Shown here one piece after another: positions 1 to 8,088 of a stretch of 64,000 nt of DNA. Both the position numbers and the translations under genes were made by a program. This DNA comes from Sulfurimonas sp. HSL-1656 (GTDB lineage Bacteria > Campylobacterota > Campylobacteria > Campylobacterales > Sulfurimonadaceae), in assembly GCF_039645585.1 (NCBI RefSeq), contig NZ_CP147915.1, forward strand, positions 992,001 through 1,056,000. The letters are read 5' to 3'. The number at the start of each line of letters is the position of its first letter. The stretch's first letter is position 1. The notes below the pieces were generated by a model, which saw only the letters and a program-made list of their open reading frames with translations, did no database searches and was not told the DNA's origin.

Positions 1-1010
1 TGATCAACGAACCGCATGATGTTTCGTCGCTCAAATCGCTCATCGACGCACGCATCATGAAACCGCTGAACCTGCAGCGTATCTACGACCTGATCGTCGA
101 CCTTTTCGAAGACAGTATCAAAGAGGTCGATACCGAGAACGTGACGCCGCGGCACACGTCGCCGAAGGCGTTTACGGAACCGCAGCATTACGAGGATGTC
201 CCGGAAACACCGAACATCACGAAACAGAGTTTCGGCGTCTTCGCCGGGGCGTCCGTCCTGATCGTTGAAGACAACCTGATCAACCAGAAGGTCCTGCTGA
301 GCCTCTTCAACGGCAGCGGCATCAAGGTGACCGTCGCCGGTGACGGCGTGGAAGCGCTCGAAGCGGTGCAGAATCCGAAGAACCGTTTCGACCTGGTCCT
401 CATGGATATCAACATGCCGGTCATGGACGGCTACGAGGCGACGCGCCATATCCGTGCCGACGCACAATACGATGATATGCCGATCGTCTCGCTGACCGGT
501 CTCGGGCTGCCCGAAGAGATCGCGAAGATGTACGCGATCGGCATGAACGCCCACCTGACCAAACCGGTGCAGGTCGGACGGCTCTACACGGTGTTCAGCC
601 GCTTTATCAAGTCGGTTGCGCCGACCGTCAAGAAGGCACAGTCGCCGCTCAAGGAGACGCCGTTCGTCAACACGGAAGTCCTGGCGGCGAAGGACGGTCT
701 GATGCGTGCCAGCGGGGATGCGGAGCTTTACGGCGAAATCCTCGAAGAGTACGTCAAGCTCTACGCCAGTGCCGACCAGACGCTGGAGATCTTCATGAAG
801 ACCGGGAATACGGACGCCGCCAAAAAACTGGCGCACGATATCAAAGGGGTCAGCGCGAACATCGGTGCGAACCACATGGTACAGGTGTGCGAGGCCCTGA
901 ACGTCGGTCTGTCACGGAACTTGGAGAACAGCAAGCTGCAGGCGTTGAAGCATGAATTCGACCGCCATCTGCATGATGTCCTGAAAGAGGCGAGAAAGTA
1001 TCTGCCGTAA
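1..1010 (+). CDS. Hybrid sensor kinase C-terminus (receiver-receiver-Hpt), cut by the left edge
   Basis: The frame is open from base 3 to the stop at 1008-1010, so the gene enters from the left and the first methionine at base 57 is internal. Visible in order are the tail of one receiver domain (conserved Lys-Pro near base 60), an acidic linker, a complete second receiver (about 250-615, with the VLIVEDN acidic pocket, the phosphoacceptor Asp in LMDINMPVMDG near base 405 and the Lys in HLTKP), and an Hpt domain with its phosphoacceptor His in AHDIKG near base 834. Tandem receivers followed by Hpt are typical of BarA-like hybrid histidine kinases, so the kinase core probably lies just outside the window. 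The signal sensed cannot be told from this piece. Confidence 0.85.
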   Translation, partial: INEPHDVSSLKSLIDARIMKPLNLQRIYDLIVDLFEDSIKEVDTENVTPRHTSPKAFTEPQHYEDVPETPNITKQSFGVFAGASVLIVEDNLINQKVLLSLFNGSGIKVTVAGDGVEALEAVQNPKNRFDLVLMDINMPVMDGYEATRHIRADAQYDDMPIVSLTGLGLPEEIAKMYAIGMNAHLTKPVQVGRLYTVFSRFIKSVAPTVKKAQSPLKETPFVNTEVLAAKDGLMRASGDAELYGEILEEYVKLYASADQTLEIFMKTGNTDAAKKLAHDIKGVSANIGANHMVQVCEALNVGLSRNLENSKLQALKHEFDRHLHDVLKEARKYLP

Positions 1011-1045
1011 CGGCGGATTTAGTAATCATTCCCTACAATTACCGC

Positions 1046-1294
1046 ATGAGAATAGACAAATTTCTGAATGCGGTCAATATCACGAAGCGCCGCACCGTGG
1101 CGCAGGACATGCTCGCCAACGGGGTCGTCAGCATCAACGGCCAGAGCGTCAAGCCGAGCAAGAACGTCGCGGTGGGGGATGTCATCGCCATCGCCTACCT
1201 CAAGGGCGAGAAGCGCTACGAAGTGCTGCAGATCCCGACCACGAAATCCACGCCCAAATCGATGCAAAGCGAATACGTAAAGGAACTGAATTGA
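1046..1294 (+). CDS. S4-domain RNA-binding protein
   Basis: A protein of 82 residues that is almost entirely one S4 RNA-binding fold: it opens with MRIDKFLNAV and has the characteristic VSINGQSVKPSKNVAVGD turn. Relatives such as Hsp15 bind structured rRNA or stalled 50S subunits, and short stand-alone S4 proteins of this kind are common in Campylobacterota. The stop overlaps the TTG start of trpD (TTGA, 1291-1294), so the two are likely translated together. The exact RNA target cannot be inferred. Confidence 0.85.
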   Translation: MRIDKFLNAVNITKRRTVAQDMLANGVVSINGQSVKPSKNVAVGDVIAIAYLKGEKRYEVLQIPTTKSTPKSMQSEYVKELN

Positions 1295-2277
1295 CCTACA
1301 GCGAAGCCAAGGCCGCCTTTGAACGCCTTTTCCGGCATGAGATGAACGATGCGCAGATGCGCGATTTCCTGCTCTCCATGAAACTGGACGAGACGATGCC
1401 GGTCGAGGTGCTGGCCGCTGCGGCGTCCGTCATGCGCGCCAACGCCATCGCCCTGCCGGTGGACGAAACGCTGCGCCCGGAGCTGATCGATATCGTCGGC
1501 ACCGGCGGGGACAAGATCGGCAGTTTCAATATCTCTTCGACGGTGGCGCTGCTCTGCGCCTCGATGGGCTCCTACGTCGCCAAGCACGGCAGCCGTTCCG
1601 TCACCTCCAAATCCGGTAGCGCCGATATGTTCGAAGCGCTGGGCGTGCGCCTGGACCTGAGCATCGAACAGAGCGCGCGCCTGCTCGAGGAGACGGGCTT
1701 TACTTTCATGTTCGCCCAGAACCACCACCCGGCCATGAAGTTCATTATGCCGGTGCGCAAAAGCATCCCCGAAAAGACGATCTTCAATGTCCTTGGCCCG
1801 TTGACGAACCCCGCCGGCGTCGGGAAGATCATGCTCGGCGTCTTCGATAAAAGTTTCGTGCCGAAGATCGCGGAGGCGCTGATGATCAACGAGGTGAAGT
1901 CGGCGATCGTCGTCAGTTCGAAAGAGCGGATGGACGAGATCAGTATCTCCGATATCACCTACGCGGCCCGCGTCGATGCCGGCGGCATGACGGAGTACGA
2001 GATTGATCCGGCCGGTTACGGCATCGCACGCCAGCCGCTCGAAGCGATCGTCGGCGGCGACGGGGAAGCGAACGCCGCGATCCTGCGGAACATCTTCGAC
2101 AACCGTGCCAGCGACGCGCAGCGCGATATTGTCCGTATCAACGCGGCCAACGCTTTTATCGTCGACGGGAAGGCTCGGGATATCCAGGAGGGGCTTGAGA
2201 TGGCTGACGAGGGGCTGCGAAGCGGCCGGGCGAAGGCCAAGCTGGCGCAGATCATCGAGGTCTCTTCGAAACTGTGA
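1291..2277 (+). CDS. trpD: Anthranilate phosphoribosyltransferase
   Basis: TrpD joins anthranilate to phosphoribosyl pyrophosphate, the second step of tryptophan synthesis from chorismate, in the cytoplasm. The 328-residue length is normal. The family signature is complete: the PRPP loop IVGTGGDKIGSFNISS near residue 70, then KHGSRSVTSKSGSADMFEALG, and the GPLTNPAG segment. The start is TTG at 1291, overlapping the stop of the S4 gene, and its own stop overlaps the GTG of tsaE. It stands away from other trp genes, grouped with tsaE and lptB instead. Confidence 0.96.
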   Translation: MTYSEAKAAFERLFRHEMNDAQMRDFLLSMKLDETMPVEVLAAAASVMRANAIALPVDETLRPELIDIVGTGGDKIGSFNISSTVALLCASMGSYVAKHGSRSVTSKSGSADMFEALGVRLDLSIEQSARLLEETGFTFMFAQNHHPAMKFIMPVRKSIPEKTIFNVLGPLTNPAGVGKIMLGVFDKSFVPKIAEALMINEVKSAIVVSSKERMDEISISDITYAARVDAGGMTEYEIDPAGYGIARQPLEAIVGGDGEANAAILRNIFDNRASDAQRDIVRINAANAFIVDGKARDIQEGLEMADEGLRSGRAKAKLAQIIEVSSKL

Positions 2278-2690
2278 GACAGCTCAAATGCGGCCGGGAG
2301 GATCTGGACCGGGTGGTCGGCGCCATGATGGACGCGCTGCCGCGGGGCGGGGTCGTCATCCTGCAGGGCGACCTCGCCAGCGGCAAGACGACGCTGACCC
2401 AGGCTGCGGCACGCCACCTTAACATCGACGAACCGGTGACGTCGCCGACCTTTTCGCTGCAGCAGTGCTACGGCGACCAGATGTTCCACTACGACATCTA
2501 CAACCACGGCATCGAGCACTTCCTGGCCCTGGGCCTTCTTGAAGAGCTGGAGAAACCGGGCTACCATTTCATCGAATGGGGAGATGAGACCCTCATCGAG
2601 ATGCTGAAAATGGCGGAGATCCCCGCCATTGTGATTGAAATCGAAAAATGTGCGCCCGACGCACGCTGTTACAAGGTATACCATGCATAA
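2274..2690 (+). CDS. tsaE: tRNA threonylcarbamoyladenosine biosynthesis ATPase TsaE
   Basis: TsaE is the small ATPase that works with TsaB and TsaD to place the t6A modification at position 37 of ANN-decoding tRNAs. At 138 residues the length is normal. The P-loop is GDLASGKTTLTQ, followed by the switch-like region VTSPTFSLQQCY, a HYDIYN motif and the conserved FIEWGDE near residue 100. The start is GTG at 2274 inside the trpD stop (GTGA). The end overlaps the true start of lptB by 8 bases. Confidence 0.95.
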   Translation: MRQLKCGREDLDRVVGAMMDALPRGGVVILQGDLASGKTTLTQAAARHLNIDEPVTSPTFSLQQCYGDQMFHYDIYNHGIEHFLALGLLEELEKPGYHFIEWGDETLIEMLKMAEIPAIVIEIEKCAPDARCYKVYHA

Positions 2691-3405
2691 ACTGAGTGCC
2701 CAGGAGTTGGTCAAAACGATCAAACAGACCGAAATCGTCCGCGGGGTCTCCCTGGAGGTCAATACCGGGGAGGTCGTCGGCCTGCTCGGCCCCAACGGCG
2801 CCGGAAAAACGACGACGTTCTACATGATCTGCGGGCTTGTCGAAGCGACGGGGGGCGAGGTTTTCATCGACGAGAAGAATATCTCCGGCTACCCGATGCA
2901 TGCCCGCGCCCGGTCGGGGATAGGGTACCTGCCGCAGGAAGCCTCCATCTTCAAGGACCTCACCGTCGAAGAGAACCTTATGGTCGCGGCGCAGGCGGTC
3001 ATCAGCAACAAAAAAGAGCAGCTCGACCGTATCGAGGAGATGCTCGATATCTTCAACATCGAACCGATCCGCTACCGCAAGGGGATCAGCCTCTCGGGCG
3101 GGGAGCGGCGCCGCGCCGAGATCGCCCGTGCCCTGGTAGCCCGTCCGCGCTTTTTGTTGCTGGACGAACCTTTTGCGGGGGTCGACCCGCTCGCCGTCCT
3201 CGATATCCAGAAAGTCGTCGAACAGCTGGTCAAGCACGACATCGGCGTGCTGATCACCGACCACAACGTCCGCGAGACCCTCGATGTCTGCGACCGCGCC
3301 TACGTCATCAAGAGCGGCACGCTGCTCGCGTCGGGTACGAGCGCCGAGATCATGGTCAACGAGGACGTCCGGCGGCACTACCTTGGCGAGTCCTTTAAAT
3401 TTTAA
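2683..3405 (+). CDS. lptB: LPS export ABC transporter ATP-binding protein LptB
   Basis: LptB is the cytoplasmic ATPase that powers lipopolysaccharide extraction by LptFG. The start is ATG 2683 (MHKLSAQELV), giving 240 residues as usual; an upstream methionine at 2635 lies inside tsaE and would add a non-homologous extension. Walker A is GPNGAGKTTTFYMI, the Q-loop region LPQEASIFKDLT follows, then the signature LSGGERRRAEIARAL, Walker B FLLLDEPFAGVDP and the H-loop ITDHNVRETL. It overlaps tsaE by 8 bases. The rpoN gene that often follows lptB is not found next to it here. Confidence 0.95.
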   Translation: MHKLSAQELVKTIKQTEIVRGVSLEVNTGEVVGLLGPNGAGKTTTFYMICGLVEATGGEVFIDEKNISGYPMHARARSGIGYLPQEASIFKDLTVEENLMVAAQAVISNKKEQLDRIEEMLDIFNIEPIRYRKGISLSGGERRRAEIARALVARPRFLLLDEPFAGVDPLAVLDIQKVVEQLVKHDIGVLITDHNVRETLDVCDRAYVIKSGTLLASGTSAEIMVNEDVRRHYLGESFKF

Positions 3406-3412
3406 CGCCATT

Positions 3413-3426
3413 GGAGCAAAAGCTCC
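3413..3426 (+). terminator. Small hairpin after lptB
   Basis: GGAGC-AAAA-GCTCC, a five-pair stem eight bases after the lptB stop. No U-tract follows, so a role in ending transcription is only possible. Confidence 0.3.
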
Positions 3427-3500
3427 CATGCCTACGTTAACACTAGGTTTGCTTCAGCAGCAGGCTCACGCGCAGGTAAACCGCGCTTTTTTCTTTTCCA

Positions 3501-4253
3501 ATGAACGAGTATGATCTAAAAACACTTTTGGATACGGAGATGCGGCAGCGCAACCATGCGCTGGAGATCTCCTACGAGCGGCCCGACCCCATCCTTGTCG
3601 CACAGCGTTATAAAGAACCCTACAGTGCACTCGTATGCGCGCTTTTCGCCTACGGACGCGCCGACCTGATCGTCCGTTTCCTCGACCGCCTCGAGTTTGC
3701 CCTGCTCGACGCCGAAGAAGCCGTGATCCGGAGCGCATTCGAGGGGTATTACTACCGTTTCCAGAACCGCGCCGATATCACCGAGTTCTTTATCACCCTG
3801 CGGCGTCTGAAGCTCGAAACGGACATGGAAGCGCTCTTTACGGATGCATATGGGCGGAACCGTTCCGTCATTGACGGTCTGAATGCCCTGATTTCCGCCA
3901 TGCGGGGGCTGAACGATTATGAGAGCCGCGGCTACCGGTTCCTTGTCGGCAGCGAAGTGACGAAGTACAGGGGCGGCGCGCCGATGAAACGGTGGCTGAT
4001 GTTCCTGCGCTGGATGGTGCGCAGCGACGCCATAGACTTCGGGCTCTGGGAAGGCGTCGACACGGCCGACCTGCTGATGCCCCTCGATACCCACACTTTC
4101 AGCGTTTCCCGCCGCCTGGGGCTTCTGCAGCGGAAAACCTACGACCTCCAATCCGTCGTGGAGCTGACGCAAACCCTTAAAACCTTCGACCCCGCCGACC
4201 CGGTCAAGTACGATTTCGCCCTCTACCGGCTCGGCCAGGAAAAAGTACTCTGA
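3501..4253 (+). CDS. TIGR02757 (DUF2400) family protein
   Basis: A 250-residue protein of the TIGR02757/DUF2400 family. Recognisable segments are the N-terminal YERPDPILVAQRY, the LFAYGRADLI stretch, the MFLRWMVRSDAIDFGLW core and the C-terminal FDPADPVKYDFALYRLGQ ending. The family is widespread in Campylobacterota and Bacteroidetes and has no established biochemical role; the helical core resembles helix-hairpin-helix DNA glycosylase-type folds, which is inference only. The upstream gap of about 95 bases holds no strong ribosome-binding site, so the start at 3501 is only the best in-frame choice. Confidence 0.85.
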   Translation: MNEYDLKTLLDTEMRQRNHALEISYERPDPILVAQRYKEPYSALVCALFAYGRADLIVRFLDRLEFALLDAEEAVIRSAFEGYYYRFQNRADITEFFITLRRLKLETDMEALFTDAYGRNRSVIDGLNALISAMRGLNDYESRGYRFLVGSEVTKYRGGAPMKRWLMFLRWMVRSDAIDFGLWEGVDTADLLMPLDTHTFSVSRRLGLLQRKTYDLQSVVELTQTLKTFDPADPVKYDFALYRLGQEKVL

Positions 4254-4343
4254 GGACGGGGTAGAGCCGGGTATCGGTACAAGAGTGCATCTGAAATAAA
4301 AAAACGCTACGATGCGACAATAGATCCCTCAACGGAGAGTCCA

Positions 4344-4637
4344 ATGTCAGAAAAACAGTATCTCTACGCCATCTCGGTGGTGGCGATGAAAAACCAGGCC
4401 GTCAACAATCAGCTGGTCAGCGGATTGGCGGACAAACGCCATATCCTCGGGGACGCCAATGCGATTGTCTGGCAGTTCGATGCCGCGTACAGCGATGCCG
4501 TCGTCTTGATCAGCTGTAATGTCAGTGATACGGGTCCCGGCGGAATGGGATATCAGTTTACGCTTAAATACACCCAGGGACGTCTGGAACAGTGTGTCGG
4601 CGATCTTGTGAACAAATTGGAAGAGCTATTGGGTTGA
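4344..4637 (+). CDS. Conserved hypothetical protein, 97 aa
   Basis: I do not recognise the family. The product is soluble, without signal peptide or membrane segment, and its alternating hydrophobic pattern suggests a small alpha/beta fold. The start at 4344 has a good GGAGAG ribosome-binding site seven bases upstream. It stands alone: 90 bases separate it from the gene before, and the histone-like gene after it reads toward it. Confidence 0.7.
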   Translation: MSEKQYLYAISVVAMKNQAVNNQLVSGLADKRHILGDANAIVWQFDAAYSDAVVLISCNVSDTGPGGMGYQFTLKYTQGRLEQCVGDLVNKLEELLG

Positions 4638-4667
4638 TACTGCCGCCGTGCCGCGGCAGAGGGAGTG

Positions 4668-4868
4668 TCAGGCCGCTTTTTTGACCGCTTTTTTCGCCGC
4701 TTTTTTCGCGACTTTGACCTTTGAAGGTTTCTCTTTCAGGACGATCTTTGTCACTTTCTTCGCCACTTTCTTTGCGGCTTTTTTCTTTAGAACGTTGTTC
4801 GCAACGGCCTTTTTTGTCGCCTTTTTCGCCACTTTTGCTACCGCTTTTTTCTTCAGGACTTTTGCCAT
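4668..4868 (-). CDS. Histone H1-like lysine/alanine-rich DNA-binding protein
   Basis: Starting at the ATG at 4868 the product has 66 residues made almost wholly of Lys, Ala and Val in KKA/AKK repeats, the composition of bacterial histone-H1-like nucleoid proteins. A GGGAGA site six bases upstream supports this start; a longer frame beginning at 4925 would add a hydrophobic, unrelated leader across an AT-rich promoter region. Such proteins bind DNA through charge and have no defined fold. It is divergent from a HTH gene across a 141-base AT-rich gap, so the two may share control. Confidence 0.75.
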   Translation of the reverse strand: MAKVLKKKAVAKVAKKATKKAVANNVLKKKAAKKVAKKVTKIVLKEKPSKVKVAKKAAKKAVKKAA

Positions 4869-4878
4869 TCTTTTCTCC

Positions 4879-4927
4879 CTATGGTGTGGTTTTATCACTA
4901 GTAAATAGTAATAAATTATTACCATAG
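4879..4927. promoter_or_regulatory. Divergent control region with nested palindromes
   Basis: The AT-rich gap between the histone-like gene and the HTH gene carries CTATGGT (4879-4885) matched by ACCATAG (4921-4927), and inside it a perfect 15-base palindrome GTAATAA-A-TTATTAC (4908-4922). Position and symmetry suggest an operator, perhaps for the adjacent HTH protein. This is inference. Confidence 0.45.
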
Positions 4928-5009
4928 TACATGTTAAATAGATTTATGTCAATAATATAAGGTGTAAAGAAATAAAATAATGCAAAATAAGGGACCGGGA
5001 GGGGGCGTC

Positions 5010-5297
5010 ATGACCTTTATCGAGTTCAAAAAACTCCTGCTGGATGCGGAGATTACGCTGCCGAAATTCAGCAAACTGATCAAAGTGAGCGAAAAGAACC
5101 TGCAGTCGTACAAGAAAAAGGGCGAAGTGCCCAATACGATTGCCGTCATCGCCGCCTGTTTTGCCGAGATGAAGAAAAACGGCATGGCGTACATACCCGT
5201 GGTGGAAACGCTGGCGCTGCAGGCCAAAACAAAAAAAGGGGCGGGGTTCGCCAAAAAGAAAAAGGGGGATGAACCTGCGTCGAAAACGACGGAGTGA
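5010..5297 (+). CDS. Small XRE-like helix-turn-helix protein with basic tail
   Basis: A product of 95 residues from ATG 5010, chosen because GGGAGGGGG lies six bases upstream; an earlier in-frame ATG at 4980 has no such site. Residues about 18-50 (LPKFSKLIKVSEKNLQSYKK and onward to a Pro-led helix) match the lambda-repressor/XRE helix-turn-helix pattern. The C-terminus is a disordered lysine-rich tail, echoing the neighbouring histone-like protein. Likely a DNA-binding regulator or nucleoid accessory; the target is unknown. The family assignment is by pattern only. Confidence 0.65.
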   Translation: MTFIEFKKLLLDAEITLPKFSKLIKVSEKNLQSYKKKGEVPNTIAVIAACFAEMKKNGMAYIPVVETLALQAKTKKGAGFAKKKKGDEPASKTTE

Positions 5298-5320
5298 CGC
5301 TGCGCTGCGGCAGGGGAGCA

Positions 5321-5337
5321 CCCCTTTACCGAAGGGG
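5321..5337 (+). terminator. Hairpin between the HTH gene and the CoA-binding gene
   Basis: CCCCTT-TACCG-AAGGGG, 24 bases after the HTH stop and just upstream of the next promoter. There is no U-run, so this is a weak terminator candidate. Confidence 0.35.
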
Positions 5338-5351
5338 GCGGGAGAAAGTGC

Positions 5352-5357
5352 TATAAT
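5352..5357 (+). promoter_or_regulatory. -10 box TATAAT for the CoA-binding protein/ilvA unit
   Basis: A perfect TATAAT 20 bases before the start codon of the CoA-binding protein gene, with an A-rich run and AAGGA ribosome-binding site between. No clear -35 box is seen. Confidence 0.5.
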
Positions 5358-5377
5358 TCCCGAAAAAAAGGAACGAT

Positions 5378-5809
5378 ATGGAGTGCGAATTTCCGACGGT
5401 CAATGCCAACAGCGATGAGATCAAGGCGATGTTTGAAGCGACGAAGACGATCGCCGTTCTGGGGCTCTCCCCGGACGAGAGCAAGGACAGCCACCGTGTA
5501 GCGAAATACCTCAAAGAGGCAGGCTTCAAGATCGTCCCGGTGTACCCGAAAGAGGATGAGATCCTCGGTGAAAAGGTTTACCGCTCCCTGGCCGAGATCC
5601 CCTTCCCGGTCGATATGGTCGATATCTTCCGCAAGCCGGCGGCCCTGGATGCCGTCGCGGATGCCTGCATCGCGCGCGGCGACGTGAAGTTTTTCTGGGC
5701 GCAAAAAGGGATCGTCAATAACGCTGCAGCCGAAAAAGCGGAGCAGGCGGGCATGAAAGTCGTCCAGAACCACTGTACGATGGTCGAACACCGCCACCTT
5801 CTGGGGTAA
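5378..5809 (+). CDS. CoA-binding domain protein (YccU family)
   Basis: A 143-residue single-domain protein with a Rossmann-type CoA-binding fold. Visible are TIAVLGLSPDESKDSHRVAKYL (the nucleotide loop), FKIVPVYPK, a conserved VDMVDIFRKP and the ending NHCTMVEHRH. These stand-alone CoA-binding proteins occur in most bacteria; their role is not settled. It is five bases upstream of ilvA and probably cotranscribed with it. Confidence 0.85.
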   Translation: MECEFPTVNANSDEIKAMFEATKTIAVLGLSPDESKDSHRVAKYLKEAGFKIVPVYPKEDEILGEKVYRSLAEIPFPVDMVDIFRKPAALDAVADACIARGDVKFFWAQKGIVNNAAAEKAEQAGMKVVQNHCTMVEHRHLLG

Positions 5810-5814
5810 CGCCG

Positions 5815-7026
5815 TTGTTCCCTTTCAGCAAGATCGAACAGGCTGCCGAACGCATCGGCGGCGTCGTGACGAAAACTCCCTACGCCTTTGCACCTTATCT
5901 CAGTGAAATGAGCGGCTGCGAGGTCTACCTCAAGAAGGAGAACCTCCAGATTACGGGTGCGTTTAAGATCCGCGGGGCTTACAACAAGATTGCGTCGCTG
6001 AGCGACGCGGAACGCGCGCGCGGCGTGGTCGCGGCGAGTGCAGGCAACCATGCCCAGGGGGTCGCCTACTCCGCGGCGCAGTTCGGGATCCGTGCCGTGA
6101 TCGTCATGCCCGAATCCACGCCGCTTACGAAGGTGGACGGTGTACGCTATTACGGGGCGGAAGTCATCCTGCACGGCAACAACTACGATGAAGCCTATGC
6201 CCATGCCGTCGCGTACGGTACGGAGCACGGACTGGAGTTCGTCCACCCCTTCGAAGATGATGAGGTCATTGCGGGGCAGGGGACGATAGGCATGGAGCTG
6301 CTCGCATCGGGTGAACGCCCCGATGCGGTGGTCGTTCCTGTCGGCGGCGGCGGGCTCATCAGCGGCGTTGCCGCCGCGATCAAGCATCTTGACCCCTCCA
6401 TTGAGGTGATCGGCGTGAGTGCGACCGGTGCCCCGGCCATGCGCCAGTCCTTTGAAGCAAAACGGCCCATCGATACGACCTCCGTGCGTACCATCGCCGA
6501 CGGAATCGCCGTACGCGACACGTCGCCGAAAACACTGGATTACATCCTGGAGAGCGTCGATCGCTTTATCGGTGTCGATGATGAGGAGATCGCCAATGCG
6601 ATCCTCTTCCTGCTGGAGAAACAGAAGCTCTCGGTCGAAGGGGCGGGAGCGGTCGGCGTTGCGGCGCTGCTGCATAAAAAACTGCCGCACCTCGTCGGAA
6701 AAAAAGTGGCCGTCGTGCTCTCCGGCGGGAACGTGGACGTTACGCTGCTCTCCGTTATTATCGAGAAGGGTCTGCTCAAATCCTTCCGGAAAATGAAGCT
6801 GACCGTCACGCTGGTTGACCGCCCGGGCTCTTTGATGCAGCTGACCGAGCTGCTCAAATCGCTCAATGCGAATATCGTTCACATTGCGTATGACCGCACC
6901 TCGACGGACCTTGATTACGGGGATGCCAACGTGACGATCCACCTGGAGACCAAAGGCGAGGCGCACCAGAACCAGATCCGCGACCTCTTGCACCGTCACG
7001 GTTACCTGAGTCAGGAAGGGCACTGA
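5815..7026 (+). CDS. ilvA: Threonine ammonia-lyase (threonine dehydratase)
   Basis: This PLP enzyme deaminates threonine to 2-oxobutanoate, the entry to isoleucine synthesis. It has 403 residues, the short form with one C-terminal ACT domain. The PLP lysine lies in TGAFKIRGAYNKI; SAGNHAQGVAYSA and the phosphate-binding VGGGGLISG follow, and the ACT domain covers about residues 325-400. The start is TTG at 5815. The ilvB-ilvH genes for the next step are 1 kb downstream, so branched-chain synthesis is partly grouped here. The ACT domain suggests feedback control by an amino acid. Confidence 0.95.
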   Translation: MFPFSKIEQAAERIGGVVTKTPYAFAPYLSEMSGCEVYLKKENLQITGAFKIRGAYNKIASLSDAERARGVVAASAGNHAQGVAYSAAQFGIRAVIVMPESTPLTKVDGVRYYGAEVILHGNNYDEAYAHAVAYGTEHGLEFVHPFEDDEVIAGQGTIGMELLASGERPDAVVVPVGGGGLISGVAAAIKHLDPSIEVIGVSATGAPAMRQSFEAKRPIDTTSVRTIADGIAVRDTSPKTLDYILESVDRFIGVDDEEIANAILFLLEKQKLSVEGAGAVGVAALLHKKLPHLVGKKVAVVLSGGNVDVTLLSVIIEKGLLKSFRKMKLTVTLVDRPGSLMQLTELLKSLNANIVHIAYDRTSTDLDYGDANVTIHLETKGEAHQNQIRDLLHRHGYLSQEGH

Positions 7027-7031
7027 CCTCT

Positions 7032-7952
7032 ATGGCCAACGTCGTTGCGATCGACCTGGGGTCGAATACCTGCCGCGCTATCGAGTATGACTGCGCGACG
7101 GGCACCTTCGGCCGCCAAAGCGAACGGATCGTCAAGACCGCCGACCGGATGCATGAGACGGGGCGGATCGACGACGGGGCAGTCGCACGGGTCATCGAGG
7201 CGCTCAAAGAAACGGATGCCCTGTTCGACCTGGAAAAGACACCTTACCGCGCCGTGACGACCGCAGCCATGCGTATGGCGCAGAACAGCGATGAAGTGCT
7301 TGAACGGATTGCGGATGAGACCGGGGTCCGGTTTGAGATTATCGACGGCGACCGGGAGGCTTTTTATGCGCTGAAGGCAGCCCGCGCTCGTCTGGCGCAG
7401 CTCGGCATCTCCTCGGAATCGCTCTGTATGATCGACATCGGCGGCGGCTCGACCGAGGTGATCTTCTACCAAAACGGGGAGACGGTTTCAAAGAGTTTCC
7501 CTATCGGTATCGTGACCGTGGCCCAGCAGTGCGAAGACCCCGAGGAGATCAGGACCTTTGTGCAGCTGCAGCTGCTGCGTGAAGTGTACATCTTCGTCGA
7601 TACCTACATCATCACCAAAGGGCGTCCTCTCACCTTCGTCATGACGGCTGGGACCCCGACGACGATTGCGGCGTTCCTGCAGGGAATGACCTACGACAGC
7701 TACGACCCGGCCAAGATCAACGGCTACAGACTCAGCAGGCCCGATTGCGAAAAGGCGCTGAAAGAGCTGCTGGCACTGGACGAGATGACGCGCACGCTGT
7801 ATGTCGGTGTGGGACGCGAAGCGCTGATCGTGGCGGGGATCGTCATCGTCGAACTTTTTTACGAAGTGCTCGACTACAATGACGCAGTCGTGATCGACGA
7901 CGGGGTCCGTGAAGGGGTCGCGATCGCCTTTTGCGAAGAGGCACGCGGCTAA
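7032..7952 (+). CDS. Ppx/GppA family phosphatase
   Basis: A 306-residue member of the ASKHA-fold exopolyphosphatase/guanosine pentaphosphatase family, which cleaves terminal phosphates from polyphosphate or pppGpp. The first phosphate-binding loop is AIDLGSNTCR at the N-terminus and the second is MIDIGGGSTEVIF near residue 140; TAGTPTTIAAF follows. The length corresponds to the catalytic core alone, without the C-terminal HD-like domain of E. coli Ppx. It is five bases after ilvA. Which substrate dominates cannot be told. Confidence 0.9.
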   Translation: MANVVAIDLGSNTCRAIEYDCATGTFGRQSERIVKTADRMHETGRIDDGAVARVIEALKETDALFDLEKTPYRAVTTAAMRMAQNSDEVLERIADETGVRFEIIDGDREAFYALKAARARLAQLGISSESLCMIDIGGGSTEVIFYQNGETVSKSFPIGIVTVAQQCEDPEEIRTFVQLQLLREVYIFVDTYIITKGRPLTFVMTAGTPTTIAAFLQGMTYDSYDPAKINGYRLSRPDCEKALKELLALDEMTRTLYVGVGREALIVAGIVIVELFYEVLDYNDAVVIDDGVREGVAIAFCEEARG

Positions 7953-8010
7953 ATCCCCCATTCCCCTGTCTTTCAGCGAAAAACTTACCCCTGTTTAACG
8001 ATTAATCGAC

Positions 8011-8016
8011 TATAAT
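8011..8016 (+). promoter_or_regulatory. -10 box TATAAT for ilvBH
   Basis: A perfect TATAAT 59 bases after the Ppx/GppA stop. It predicts a transcript starting near 8023 and an untranslated leader of about 80 bases before ilvB. A convincing -35 box is not visible. Confidence 0.55.
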
Positions 8017-8036
8017 TACCCCATTTTTATCTGATT

Positions 8037-8088
8037 TAGATAGAGTCTCGGAACCGATAGAACACTGTGCTATCTACGAGACGTTTTT
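8037..8088 (+). promoter_or_regulatory. Attenuator-like leader of ilvBH with two mutually exclusive hairpins
   Basis: GTCTCG (8045-8050) pairs with CGAGAC (8077-8082) around an inner stem GATAG (8056-8060)/CTATC (8070-8074), and is followed by G-TTTTT (8084-8088): a terminator-like hairpin. Just upstream, TAGATAG (8037-8043) is perfectly complementary to CTATCTA (8070-8076), the 3' side of that hairpin, so forming one structure breaks the other. No leader peptide with an ATG is seen. The pairing is seen in the sequence; control of ilvBH by it is inference. Confidence 0.5.

Noticed and set aside
4869-4925. Extending the histone-like gene to the upstream ATG at 4925
   Set aside because: The extension is encoded by AT-rich promoter sequence, is hydrophobic and lacks a ribosome site; the ATG at 4868 has a good one.
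8037-8082. H-type pseudoknot in the ilvB leader
   Set aside because: The two helices share one continuous 3' strand of 13 bases, but their 5' strands are joined by a single base, too short to span the stacked helix. Mutually exclusive hairpins fit better.
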